Positions 53,942-64,000 of a stretch of 64,000 nt of DNA are shown piece after piece. The DNA lies in NCBI RefSeq assembly GCF_910589235.1, contig NC_060962.1, positions 1,667,732-1,731,731 on the forward strand, given 5' to 3'. Position 1 is the first letter of the stretch. Every line of letters begins with the position of its first letter. The stretch is from Vespa crabro. Lineage: Eukaryota; Arthropoda; Insecta; Hymenoptera; Vespidae. Below the pieces are notes generated by a model. The model was not told the origin of the DNA. It worked only from the letters and a program-made list of their open reading frames with translations, and made no database searches. Both the position numbers and the translations under genes were made by a program.

Positions 53942-54770
53942 TATATAAATGTTGTACTTTTTTCTTAATTATATAACGTTGCCATATAAAATAGCACTTC
54001 TTTTCGAAGTCGATTATTCATCGAAAAATAATAAGATAAGTCTCTATAGTTCGTTTAACGTTTTTCTTAATCCGGTATAAAGAAAAGATTCTAGGACTTT
54101 AGTTTGTTTAATATCGTCGATTTTACAGATCTATCGCAAAAAATAGATCGAACTGCTACCCGGTAAAAGGTCCACGTACACAGAGGTTTTATACGAGACA
54201 TAAAATTACCGAAGTAGAACACAGTCGAGCCGCAAAACGATAACTAACGTGCGCACGTGTGACACGTACATACGTCGGGGTTTATGCACTGAGACAGTCG
54301 AGCGGAACGAGGATCCACTGCAAATCGAATCTCGTATCTTCGTTCATAGAAAATTTGTGACATCTTCTCGCGTCCAATCATTGTTTCTCTCACTCTGATA
54401 AACCATTCTTCCTTGAGATAAACAGTACATTCTTCCGAAAGAATTTTATTGATAGATACTTTATGTCGTAGGATGTTACGCTTATAAAAAAAGAAACAGG
54501 GGAAAAAAGTTCGTATGAAAATGTCAGTATCTAAAAATAAGTACGTCAGTAGTTATGGAAATTTCTTATTTTGTTATTTTTTCAAATAGCCAGGTAATCG
54601 GTAATGAAAAAGACATGTATCGGAGGTACATACATAGATACCATCAAAAGTTTCAATCAACCGCGAACATCGTATATGCATGTATCGAATGAAAAATGCT
54701 GACGTCAAATTCGTTATCGTATTCTCGCAGAGAAAGACCTTACGAATTCATCGAAGCGCAAGTGTCAACT

Positions 54771-54880
54771 AAAAAAAAGAAAAAAAAAAGAAAACGGAGA
54801 GAAAGAAAAAATGAAAAAGAGAAAAAGAAAAAAGAAGAAAAGAAAACAAAAACATAGAAGGGAAAGAAGAAAGGAAGAAA
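54771..54880. repeat. A-rich purine tract
   Basis: About 110 nt of AAAGA-type purine sequence on the plus strand. Confidence 0.85.
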
Positions 54881-55006
54881 AAACAGTACATGGAAGAGAT
54901 CAAATAATAGAAATTCAGTTAGGCTGATCAATGCATATCTAGGATCGCGAATCAGAGCGAAAGAACTTCGTTTTGATCCTATCGATAAAGAGAGAATGAG
55001 GAAGGT

Positions 55007-55133
<127 letters not shown>

Positions 55134-55239
55134 TGAAAGATACCAATTTTGCAATATAAACGTATAAACCTTCATTTCATCGTCGAAAATAAAGTTTTCG
55201 AAAAATATAGTTATTTATTAATTTATCGATGATGAAAAT

Positions 55240-55241
<2 letters not shown>

Positions 55242-55288
<47 letters not shown>

Positions 55289-55315
55289 TAAGAGAGAGAA
55301 GGAGGGAGAGAAATA
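55242..55315. repeat. (GA)n tract, about 70 bp
   Basis: GA run, same polarity as the tract about 110 bp upstream. Confidence 0.95.
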
Positions 55316-55721
55316 AAGAAAGAAATAATCTTTAGTTGGTACATGACCGAAAGAGCTGATACTATTAATCGCGTCGCTCGAACACGTTCGACCGTCCGGC
55401 CAAACGACTTTCGTTCCACTTTCATTCTTTCGTTCGTTTCGTGATCGAACGGAATGGCCTATGCTCGACGTGCCTTGCCAAACTTTGTGTTCAAAATGCA
55501 GACCAGTGACAGCGTTCGTTAATCAGGCCACGAGAAACGACGGTAAATACGACAAGGGAAAAGGAATTAAGGGAGGTTGAATTTATCGTCCGCGGTAGCT
55601 TGATTGGTGATAGATCGATATACTCAGAGATAGTGAGAGAACGGATCAGAGATAAATTGTAAGCAATTGCACCATCACCGCTCAAGTTAACATATTGTTG
55701 ATCAATCGGAGAATTTTCATT

Positions 55722-55723
<2 letters not shown>

Positions 55724-55773
<50 letters not shown>

Positions 55774-55817
55774 TATAAATATATATTTATATAAATGTGT
55801 ATATATATATATATAAA

Positions 55818-55849
<32 letters not shown>

Positions 55850-55852
55850 CAT
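55724..55852. repeat. Compound (AT)n/(TATAAA)n/(GT)n/(GC)n tract
   Basis: AT run, imperfect ATAAAT blocks, then TG and a short GCGCGC segment. Alternating purine-pyrimidine throughout the GT/GC part. Confidence 0.93.
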
Positions 55853-56484
55853 ATATTTATTATTTATAAAACATTTATTTGAAACATTATCGTTAAATAT
55901 CAAAAATAAATTTCTCATACTTATAAATTATGAATGATTAGGAATAATTTTTCTTTACTTTACAAAATCTTTTATGAAAATTCTATAGTCTTCAAATTTC
56001 CAAAATAAAATATTAGATAATTGCATCAAAGAAAAATTAAGTATTAAGTCATTGTCATCGACGATCCTTATACAAAATTGCAGCGTTCGTGCTTTCAATT
56101 ACTCCGTTTTTCACGATCATTAATATCTAATATGATTTTTCTCATCTTAAGAGAACATGAATTGCACAAAGAAAAGAATAAAGGGGAGAAAAAGAGAGAG
56201 AAAGAGGAGTGCATCATCTCGAGTTTTCAATTTGAGAGGATCTTTAAAGTTTAATAAGACCATAAAGGATCGACTTCCATCGTCTTCCAAAAAAGGAAGA
56301 ACAAAGAGAGTCTCCATGCACCTTGGCACCGAGTAATGGAATAAAAAAGAGGAATACGAAAACGAAGAGGTGGAGCCTTTCTCTTTTGCGTACAAGCTAC
56401 TAATAACTGCATCCTTTCTGCTAATTGGATAATCATAGACAGCTATTTGACGCCACATGACCGACTTCTGCAATTGGCCCAAGT

Positions 56485-56640
56485 AGCAGCATCAGCACTA
56501 GCACCAACAGCAGCAGCAGCAGCAGTAGTAACAGCAACAGCAGAAGCCGCAGTTACACCAGCAGCCGCAGCAGTAGCAGTACCAGTAGAAGTAGTAGTAG
56601 TTGTCCTAGTATTAGTAGTAGTAATAGTAGCAGTAATAGT
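56485..56640 (+). repeat. Composite trinucleotide array (CAG/GCA, then GTA/TAG)
   Basis: About 150 bp of period-3 sequence: CAG-rich at first, then GTA-rich. In one plus frame it reads as a short Ala/Val-rich peptide from 56447, with no other sign of a gene. Confidence 0.9.
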
Positions 56641-56850
56641 GTGAGAATGAACGAGGTGGATCTAGCTGACTGCTTTGCCGGATGGATTTTAGGGCGACGT
56701 CAGGAACACACTCGGTAGGACGATCGTAGTCGTATGCAGGCGCATACAAAGGAGATAGCCGATTAATATGGCATAAATATCGTTTGAGGCCAGGACACAG
56801 CCACCGCTGCTGAGGCTGGAGACAGCTCGGTCGTGGGAGGAAGAGAAAGA

Positions 56851-56887
56851 GAAGGAGGAGGAGGAGGAGGAGGAGGAGAAAGAGGTA
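56851..56887. repeat. (GGA)n trinucleotide run
   Basis: About eight GGA units in a purine-rich stretch. Confidence 0.9.
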
Positions 56888-57416
56888 GAGGAGGATCGCG
56901 CCGTTTAATGTATGACAAAATGAGTTTACATTGGCCACATAGGTGGACTCGCGTGGGTACTGGTTGAGAGGGAGAGGGCTTCCTGGGGTATGGTAGGCTA
57001 AAAACGAGACGCTACCGTGCGGAGAGGAGAAATGATGGAGATGTGGGAGAGGACAAGAGGGAGGATTCCACCGCATAGGAAAGTTGGGCCGATGCCAAAG
57101 GCAATATGCATTAGCCATCGCGTATTTTGAAATTCAAGCCAAAGCAGATTAAACCCTATCCCTGTTACTTCCTCCCTCCCCCCATTTCCCCTCTACATCC
57201 TACTTCTTCTCGTTCGAGCCCCATCTGCAAACCCCTTCGCTTTTCCACCCATTCCCGATCTGTCCCTGTTCCCTGTCACCGTTTCCAAATTCTTTTACCT
57301 TCATGCCCTGTTTGCCAATACATAATGAACGCTGAACATTTCAAAGCGTACGTTTCATCGATGGTCCAGGTTTTTATAGTATTTCGCATTGCAAAGGGAG
57401 CACTCGATTAAAACTG

Positions 57417-57421
57417 AAGAA

Positions 57422-57466
<45 letters not shown>

Positions 57467-57470
57467 CAGA
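57417..57470. repeat. (GA)n tract
   Basis: GA run at the end of the 56440-57420 higher-complexity island. Confidence 0.94.
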
Positions 57471-58180
57471 GATTTCGGCTGTATTTCTTCTACGAATTAC
57501 TAAAACGAGAGTAGATGGCTTCAATTGATGGCTCGTTTAATAATTTATTTTTCTTCCCTTTCTCGTTCTTTCAAGAGAACTCGATCAGCTTTTAAATATA
57601 CTTTTTAATCCTTTTTCGACAATGCAAATCAATACAATCATTGATACAATAGAAACATTTTCAATAATTGTAATTGCACAAGACGTTTCTGATAATCATA
57701 TTTACAAATTACAAAAAAAAATTTGACAGAGAATGAAACGAGTTTTCATTAGCACGGTATTCGTTCATTTCATTGACACGATTTCTCACTTTCTATCTTT
57801 TTATCTCTTTTTCTCTCAAATATTTATACCTATAAACGTACACACATACATGAACAGGACATGCATTCGTCGCATTGACCGCATAGTGATAATAATTCGA
57901 AAAACGAGTTCCCGTTGAGACGCGTATTCCTTTCTGGTATTTCAAAGAAAGCTGAATACGAATTCCAACGATTTCAGTGTTCTAGAGATTCGCCATTTTC
58001 ACACATATATACATTTATGTAGATACCCCTACCCAAAAACCGTTTCGGATAGCTGGTCTCAGTTGTCACACTCGTAGGTTATTGGAATCTAAATCAGATT
58101 GAACCGGCACATGGGTTGTCCGACTTTCCAGTAATTAGGTATTGAGAGAATAGATCGCTTGCAGCGTGGTGAACAATGTA

Positions 58181-58229
58181 CCGGCAGCTCCTGCCGGAAA
58201 GTACGATTCGTATGCAATTTCGATTGCAT
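58181..58229. repeat. Two adjacent small hairpins, the second with a TTCG loop
   Basis: ccggcag/ctgccgg with loop ctc at 58181-58197, then atgcaat/attgcat with loop ttcg at 58212-58229. UUCG is a known RNA-stabilising tetraloop, but no RNA family is recognised here. Confidence 0.8.
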
Positions 58230-58244
58230 GCCCATTCTCACGGC

Positions 58245-58253
58245 CTCTCTCTC

Positions 58254-58287
<34 letters not shown>

Positions 58288-58317
58288 CCTCTCTCTCTCC
58301 CTTACTCTCTCTCTCTG
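58245..58317. repeat. (TC)n tract
   Basis: TC run with CCC and TTAC interruptions, 15 nt after the hairpin pair. Confidence 0.95.
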
Positions 58318-58503
58318 TTTCACTCGCTATGTGCCAGGTATTTCTCTATCTCTCTAGGTAGGACACTATCTTTCTCCTGTATTCTCGACGAAGATTAAGT
58401 AGTTTTCGAGCCTCACGGGTATGAACATTATCGAGCGATATCATGAATACAATCGACCAGATGGAATCCATCATGCCCTTTACCACCATTGTTCCAACCT
58501 TCT

Positions 58504-58543
58504 TTTCTCTCTCTCTCTCTTTCTCTCTCTATCCCCGCCCCCC

Positions 58544-58584
<41 letters not shown>

Positions 58585-58588
58585 TCTT
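58504..58588. repeat. (TC)n tract with central C-rich block
   Basis: Two TC arms separated by atccccgcccccc. Confidence 0.94.
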
Positions 58589-58953
58589 GTTCACGACTCG
58601 TGCCAAATGTCGCGCAATAACGGAATAACATGTAGCTACTATTACGTAGAGGAATGGAGAGAAGGGTGAACCGGAGAATGGTTGCAAGGGAATTCCACAG
58701 CCTGAAATAGGTTTCCTTCAAACGTGCGAAAGGTAGGATTAGTTGGAAGCTCGCACGAATGACAATGACAGTCGCCCACGTATTTGCAAAAGCATTGGAT
58801 TTTTCAGGAAGTATGTTAAATTGAACAGCATTTTACTAAAAATGATAGACAGCATTTAAATATTTTTATTATTATTTTTTTTTTTACATGTTTCTACATA
58901 TGTTACAAATGATACTAAGAGATCTTTAGGAAACGAGTTTATAACTATTTTAT

Positions 58954-58960
<7 letters not shown>

Positions 58961-59014
<54 letters not shown>

Positions 59015-59015
59015 T
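58961..59015. repeat. (TC)n tract
   Basis: TC run of about 43 bp, then TTTC interruptions. Confidence 0.95.
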
Positions 59016-60397
59016 TTTATCTTTTTTCTTCTTTCTTTTGGTTCCATTCGTTTGTAACAAGTTTCGTTAAATAATAAATTTTTACCCGAGGTTATCGAGA
59101 AACTAAAGAGCTTTTCAGCACTCACACGACGAACGCAAAAAGACAATTCCAAAACATTATCCATCGTTTCAAGGATAATCGTTATCCTTTGAAAAAAGAA
59201 AGTAATACGGTTAATGACATGAGTACCATGGCTACCCTTGATATTCATGGCGTCATCTTATTGAATGCCTCAAGAAGAAACCTTACCTCTCGTCTAACCA
59301 GATGACGCTGCAACATTGCACTTAGAGTGCACTCAAAGTATATCCGAGTTTCTCTACGGTCGACAGTAATGCTGTCGATCGCTCTTCTTTCTTGTGTGTC
59401 GTATTCTTTGGTGTTCTTTTCTTTTATAAAATCTCTTACGTGTGAATATATCTACAGAGTGAATGAACACTCCTTCATGCTGCAATGAAAATAGCTTGCT
59501 TAATAATCGGCGAACATAGTAAATGTTTTCCTTTATTTTAGCCGCATTTTTAAAAAATTATTGTAATTCATCTTTTACAGATCATTTTTCATCATTTTAT
59601 ATAAAATATTTAGACGATCACAATATATTGCATTATACGGTTTAGCTTATATACATAATAATGCAAAGTATTATTCACGAGTTATTGAATATTTGGAGGC
59701 ATTTACAAATTTATTATTAATTTATCAAAATAAGTTCTCAATGTGTACATAATATGTATACCAAAATTAATACAATCGAATATATGAAACGTATCGGATG
59801 TACGAGCTTTCATAAATGAACGAATGTTCGTTAATTCGGGATTAAGCTACCGTGAAACAAAGTATGATAGACAAAACGGATGAAAAGGATGGAAAGTTAA
59901 CGTTAGCATGTTACACCTTTGGCCTGCGAATTTCCAAAAACACAGTCCTTTCTTCATTAAATACATGAAGAGAAAAGTAACTCATTAGCGGCTCATCATC
60001 AAGTTCTTCTCTATTGTAGCATAGAAACCAGCTCGTTTATTATTCTAAACAAGAAAGCTATTAAAGTAACGCATCGTGCACGCGGTTGTCGCGTCACCAA
60101 CGCCCGCCCATTAATTACGCAGTGAGCGTTTAAAAGAGCATATATATCGATAGTAGTCGAAAGTTATGGTTATACAGTAGTCCTTCATATCGTATATTCG
60201 CTTCATAAGGATATAACCAAGCTAATATTGACTTGAGCAAGTCACGATCTTCGAAGGAAATTCCATTTCCGTTAATCGTAATCGTGGCGGAGGGAAACGT
60301 TATAAGGGATACAAGAAGCATCGCCTGTGGCATTTCATCTCAGTTACATTCATAGGTACGAACTCCATCGTAGGTCAAACTCGAATTTAGCCACCGA

Positions 60398-60399
<2 letters not shown>

Positions 60400-60446
<47 letters not shown>

Positions 60447-60490
60447 TCTATCTCTATCTCTATCTCTGTCTCTGTCTCTGTCTCTGTCTT
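60400..60490. repeat. (TC)n, (TCTATC)n and (TCTGTC)n compound tract
   Basis: TC run evolving into TATCTC hexamers and then TGTCTC hexamers, a clear stepwise repeat history. Confidence 0.95.
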
Positions 60491-60670
60491 TCCTCTTCGA
60501 TCAAGTATTTCGATTTTTCAATAAAGCTAGAAGCAATCACGGTAGGTCACAGAGGAATGAGAAGAGAACGTTTGGCGAATCGTAACTATTTACCTGGTCG
60601 ATTTCGACTCGCGTAAATACGAGCGACCTCTAAACCTTTCGTCAGGAAGAGGAAGATGGAGTGTAAGTGT

Positions 60671-60742
60671 AAAGAGAGAAAAAAGTAGAAAAGAGAAAGC
60701 GAGAGAGAGAGAGAGAGAGAGAGAGATACAGAGAGAGAGAGT
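60671..60742. repeat. (GA)n tract
   Basis: GA-rich run with one ATACA break, opposite in polarity to the TC tract 180 bp upstream. Confidence 0.93.
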
Positions 60743-60872
60743 AGAAGTGGAGTAAAAAGATGATCGAGGAAAAACGATGTGTGTGTGGATGTTGATGCTT
60801 CGATGGGAATTTAATTTTCGATGTCACATACGGCGCCGCTTCTGCGAATTGAGCATGCGACAAAAAGAAACG

Positions 60873-60898
60873 AGCGAGAGATAGATAGATAGAGAGAT

Positions 60899-60936
<38 letters not shown>
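60873..60936. repeat. (GATA)n/(GA)n tract
   Basis: Short GATA block followed by a GA run. Confidence 0.94.
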
Positions 60937-60937
<1 letters not shown>

Positions 60938-61585
60938 AAGGGTGGTAGTAGAGGGTGGGTGAAACGCTGGATAAAACGGTCGTGCGTTTAGGGGTAGCGG
61001 CTGGCTCCGCTTTTGCCGTTGGTAGTGGTGGTGGGTGTGGCGAGGTGGGTTCGGAGGGTGGATTCAAAAAGAATGAAATAACGGATTGGGTTGTGGCCAA
61101 CTGGCTGAGTTCCAACCAATCCTTAGTCGCCTGGACGAGGGAGTGTATTATGTATACCATTCACCCGCCTTATATCCGTGGCCCCGTAGAATCGTTCCGA
61201 TGCATTCCATTCAAAATCATATTTCGCATGCTGCGAGGTTCGCATCTCTTCTCGCAAAGAAGAGGGTTGAAACCCTAGAGGGAACGAGAGACCAACCTTC
61301 AACCGTTTATTTTCTCGTAAAGAAGAATACTTCTTAAAACTACGTCATTTCTTTCCAAATGTTCGATCCTCTTCAAAATTTCGATTTCTTTTCGATAAAC
61401 TGCCGACGAGTATCTCGTATCATCTAAAATTTTTGCAAATATAATTTTTTAATTAGGAATTGCCAATTTAAAATAATGAGAAGGAACGATTAAAAGCTAT
61501 ATACACATACACAGAGAACATGTATAAGATTATATATAATTATGTATTATAAGGTATTCTCTACACACAAATATACTCTACACAC

Positions 61586-61586
<1 letters not shown>

Positions 61587-61643
<57 letters not shown>

Positions 61644-61660
61644 ATATATTACATATATAA
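61587..61660. repeat. (AT)n tract
   Basis: Pure TA run of about 48 bp with a TATGTATG tail. Confidence 0.94.
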
Positions 61661-61915
61661 TTTTTCATTGATTATGTCAAAGCAATTGACATAGAATCAC
61701 GCAATTAAAAAGTAAAAAAATCAATACTAGGAAATATTACAAAAAAGTTACTTCGATATGCATATTTGTTTTATGATTTTTTCAACGACTATTGAGAATT
61801 CTCGTCGTTCGTTTAATTTTAAATGCTGTTAAGCGACCAGAAAGTTACCCGAGTTACGTACTCTTAAGGTCTGTGTACTTTACCCAATTAAATTCTGCAA
61901 AGGCATTTATTCCTT

Positions 61916-61918
<3 letters not shown>

Positions 61919-61994
<76 letters not shown>
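61919..61994. repeat. (AT)38 tract, 76 bp, uninterrupted
   Basis: The longest perfect dinucleotide run that I found in the window. Confidence 0.97.
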
Positions 61995-61997
<3 letters not shown>

Positions 61998-63439
61998 TTG
62001 GAAACTTTGTGGTATCCAGCATTTTATATAACAATGATTACGAGGTAAAATAAAGAAATGTGAAAAAGAACACTTAAACAAATACGTTTTAAAATCATTG
62101 AAAAGTATATGTAATCGTTTTTGAATTGTTTCTATATGTGTCATACTTTAAAATAAAAAATAAAAATCGAAAACAAAAGCCAAATAAAAATTCCTGAGTC
62201 ATCTATATCTTTTTTCTTTATTATTATTTTTTTGTTTTAATAAAAGTTAAATCAACCTGAAGTGATTTTCGTATCTCGTTTGACTATTGAAAGACGAATT
62301 TTCACGTAACGAGGATGATACTCGAATCACGATTATATATTTGTTCGATGATTCTCGAGGAGTTATAGAAGAGATTTCTCGGTGTCTCAGTATGTCGTTG
62401 GTGGTCGCAACATGGATAGTGGTTGCGGAGGGAACTCGTTGAAGCGCATTAAAAAAAGCACGAGACTTCATTGAGAAGCAAGCGGCCGTTCTAACGTGGA
62501 TTTAATTAAATAATTTTTCACCGGGTGTTCGTTATTATTCATTCATTCACATTAGTTACGCGACTATATTTCACAATGAAAAAGAAATGGAAAAAGAAAA
62601 TTTACATAATAATATTTCATAATAATTAATTTATAAAGTTACTTTTGTTTATTTACTTTTTTTTAATTTTTTATTTTTTATAATGAATTTTTTTTATAAA
62701 TAAATCTATGTTAATCGAATATCAAATTCTATTCTAAAGATTCTTACGAAATTGTATCGATGAATTCGATTAGATATATCGTTGGGAATGTTCAAAGGAC
62801 ATAAATATTTCAAGTTAATGAAATTTGTTGAAATTTCTAATAGGAATTAGAGAATCCAATTAATTCCATTCGGGCTTTAGTTTAAAGAAACCTTTTTCAT
62901 GAGAACGTACAAGTCGATCGGTCGCAAGTATATCTTGTCTCTTGTCTGTCCCATTACATCTTCTTTGGATGAAATCTTCGGATGCATCGAAGCAAAGCGT
63001 AAAGCACAATCGTCCAAAAGCAGGCCAATCCTTTCTATTAGAAATTGGTTTCGGTCTTACGGCCACTGTGCCTTTCCAGTCCTTTGAGATACTAATGGAA
63101 AACAGACACGAAAACGGACATCCCCTTGACTTTTTTCTTTTCTCTTCGTGTTTCATCCTGCGACGAGCAAAAAGTTGATTCTTTTTGATAGAGCAAATTA
63201 AATGGGGAATCCAAAAAAAAGAACTGAAAAAATGGAAAAAAAATGATAGAAGAAAAAAAAAGAAATGTTGAAATTTCGATCTAATTCGTACTTCCGATAA
63301 GAGAATGTCATTCAATATTTTTGAAGAATCGGTAATAGGGAAAATCGCCCAATCATTCGATCGTCTGACGTCGATAATAAATCGTTTGGAGGATCATTGA
63401 TAAGAGCACGTTCTCATCATTCTTCTTAATCCGTTGCAG

Positions 63440-63620
63440 CGCGGACGAAGGGTTCGACGGTACTTATCCAACGAATGTCGTCGTAAAGAACAATGGCACC
63501 TGCTTATATGTGCCGCCTGGTATATTCAAGAGCACTTGCAAGATAGACATTACCTGGTTCCCCTTTGACGATCAGCGCTGTGAGATGAAATTTGGCTCTT
63601 GGACTTACGACGGCTTTCAG
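63440..63620 (+). CDS. nAChR alpha subunit, 181-nt internal exon (conventional exon 5; loop E, Cys-loop, loop B)
   Basis: One base completes the split Ser codon, then 60 codons run in phase to a phase-0 end. ADEGFDGTY opens the segment after loop A. NGT at codons 18-20 is a sequon, and [10 protein letters not shown] is the loop E region. The Cys-loop that defines the superfamily is complete: Cys at codons 33 (63537-63539) and 47 (63579-63581) with 13 residues between and FPFD at codons 40-43. GSWTYDG carries the loop B tryptophan (63600-63602), the cation-pi residue for acetylcholine. The acceptor is ccgttgcag ending at 63439. The donor is CAG|gtaagg at 63621. The open frame continues into the intron by chance and ends in low-complexity Phe/Ser sequence. 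The segment ends where homologues continue with LDLQL, so the loop C vicinal cysteines and TM1 must be in later exons. Confidence 0.97.
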
Positions 63621-64000
63621 GTAAGGAACATTTTGAAATGGGGTCAGCGATACTTCCGTACTTACCTACTCACACTACTTGCTTTTATACGCTTCCTGTT
63701 GTTTTTTCTTCTGCTCTTATTTTTCTCTTTTTCCTTTTTTTCTTCTTCTTCTTTTTTTTATCCCTGTACATCCTCTGACGTATCGTTTCTTTCTCTCTTT
63801 CTCATTCTATATCAAGAAGACTGCTTTCTCAAGAGCAAAAAGAAACTTGAGAAATAAACGTCTATAGAAGTGTTACTCCATCGCGTATCTTACCGATATA
63901 TATACTATTTACAAAAAGAGTACTGGATAATTCAAATGAACTTAAAAAAATATAAAAATAAAAATAAAGAAAGACAAACAAAAACAAATAAGAAGATAAA
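63621..64000 (+). other. 5' end of the next nAChR intron (runs off the window)
   Basis: The sequence begins with the consensus donor gtaagg and is T-rich then A-rich. I see no coding similarity to the expected next segment (loop C with adjacent cysteines, then TM1). The intron therefore continues past 64000. Confidence 0.88.

Noticed and set aside
56447..56644. Ala/Val-rich 65-codon plus frame as a signal-anchor protein
   Set aside because: Hydrophobicity is a by-product of the GCA/GTA trinucleotide array.
56612..57118. 168-codon minus-strand frame as a nested gene
   Set aside because: Contains repeat-derived poly-Leu and poly-Tyr runs and no recognisable domain. Kept only as part of an island worth checking.
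60642..61160. 172-codon minus-strand frame as a nested gene
   Set aside because: Low-complexity Ser/Leu from GA tracts; no family match.
63621..63857. Extension of the Cys-loop exon frame into downstream sequence
   Set aside because: The consensus donor CAG|gtaagg lies exactly where the conserved exon ends; the extension is Phe/Ser low complexity with no similarity to the expected loop C region.

Overview
This window looks like intron-rich genomic DNA from an insect, most likely a hymenopteran (bee, wasp or ant). The evidence is an AT-rich background, dense (TC)n/(GA)n, (AT)n and (TTA)n microsatellites, long introns with GT-AG borders, and no bacterial-style gene packing. The species assignment is an inference from style and from the one recognisable protein.

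Only one gene can be supported: a plus-strand nicotinic acetylcholine receptor (nAChR) alpha subunit of the insect alpha5/alpha7-like class. Three consecutive internal coding exons are present: 28139-28183 (45 nt), 49228-49337 (110 nt) and 63440-63620 (181 nt). Their phases join without a break and encode 112 contiguous residues of the extracellular ligand-binding domain, including loops D, A, E and B, the complete 13-residue Cys-loop and two N-glycosylation sequons. Signal-peptide and N-terminal exons should lie before position 1. The exon with the vicinal Cys pair of loop C and the exons for TM1-TM4 should lie beyond 64000.

Layout: 1-28138 is read as upstream intron (no exon recognised in it); 28184-49227 is a 21,044-nt intron; 49338-63439 is a 14,102-nt intron; 63621-64000 is the start of the next intron. 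The introns are full of simple repeats of both polarities. Other structures include a 25-bp-arm hairpin (13521-13597), a cluster of three short hairpins about 230 nt after the first exon (28417-28486), a paired hairpin element (58181-58229), a palindromic (AC)13(GT)14 tract, a 51-52-bp minisatellite, a 39-bp tandem duplication and several higher-complexity islands that may be regulatory.

I recognise no convincing second gene, tRNA, rRNA, intact transposon, CRISPR array or novel multi-gene system. Most longer open frames are read-through of low-complexity repeats.
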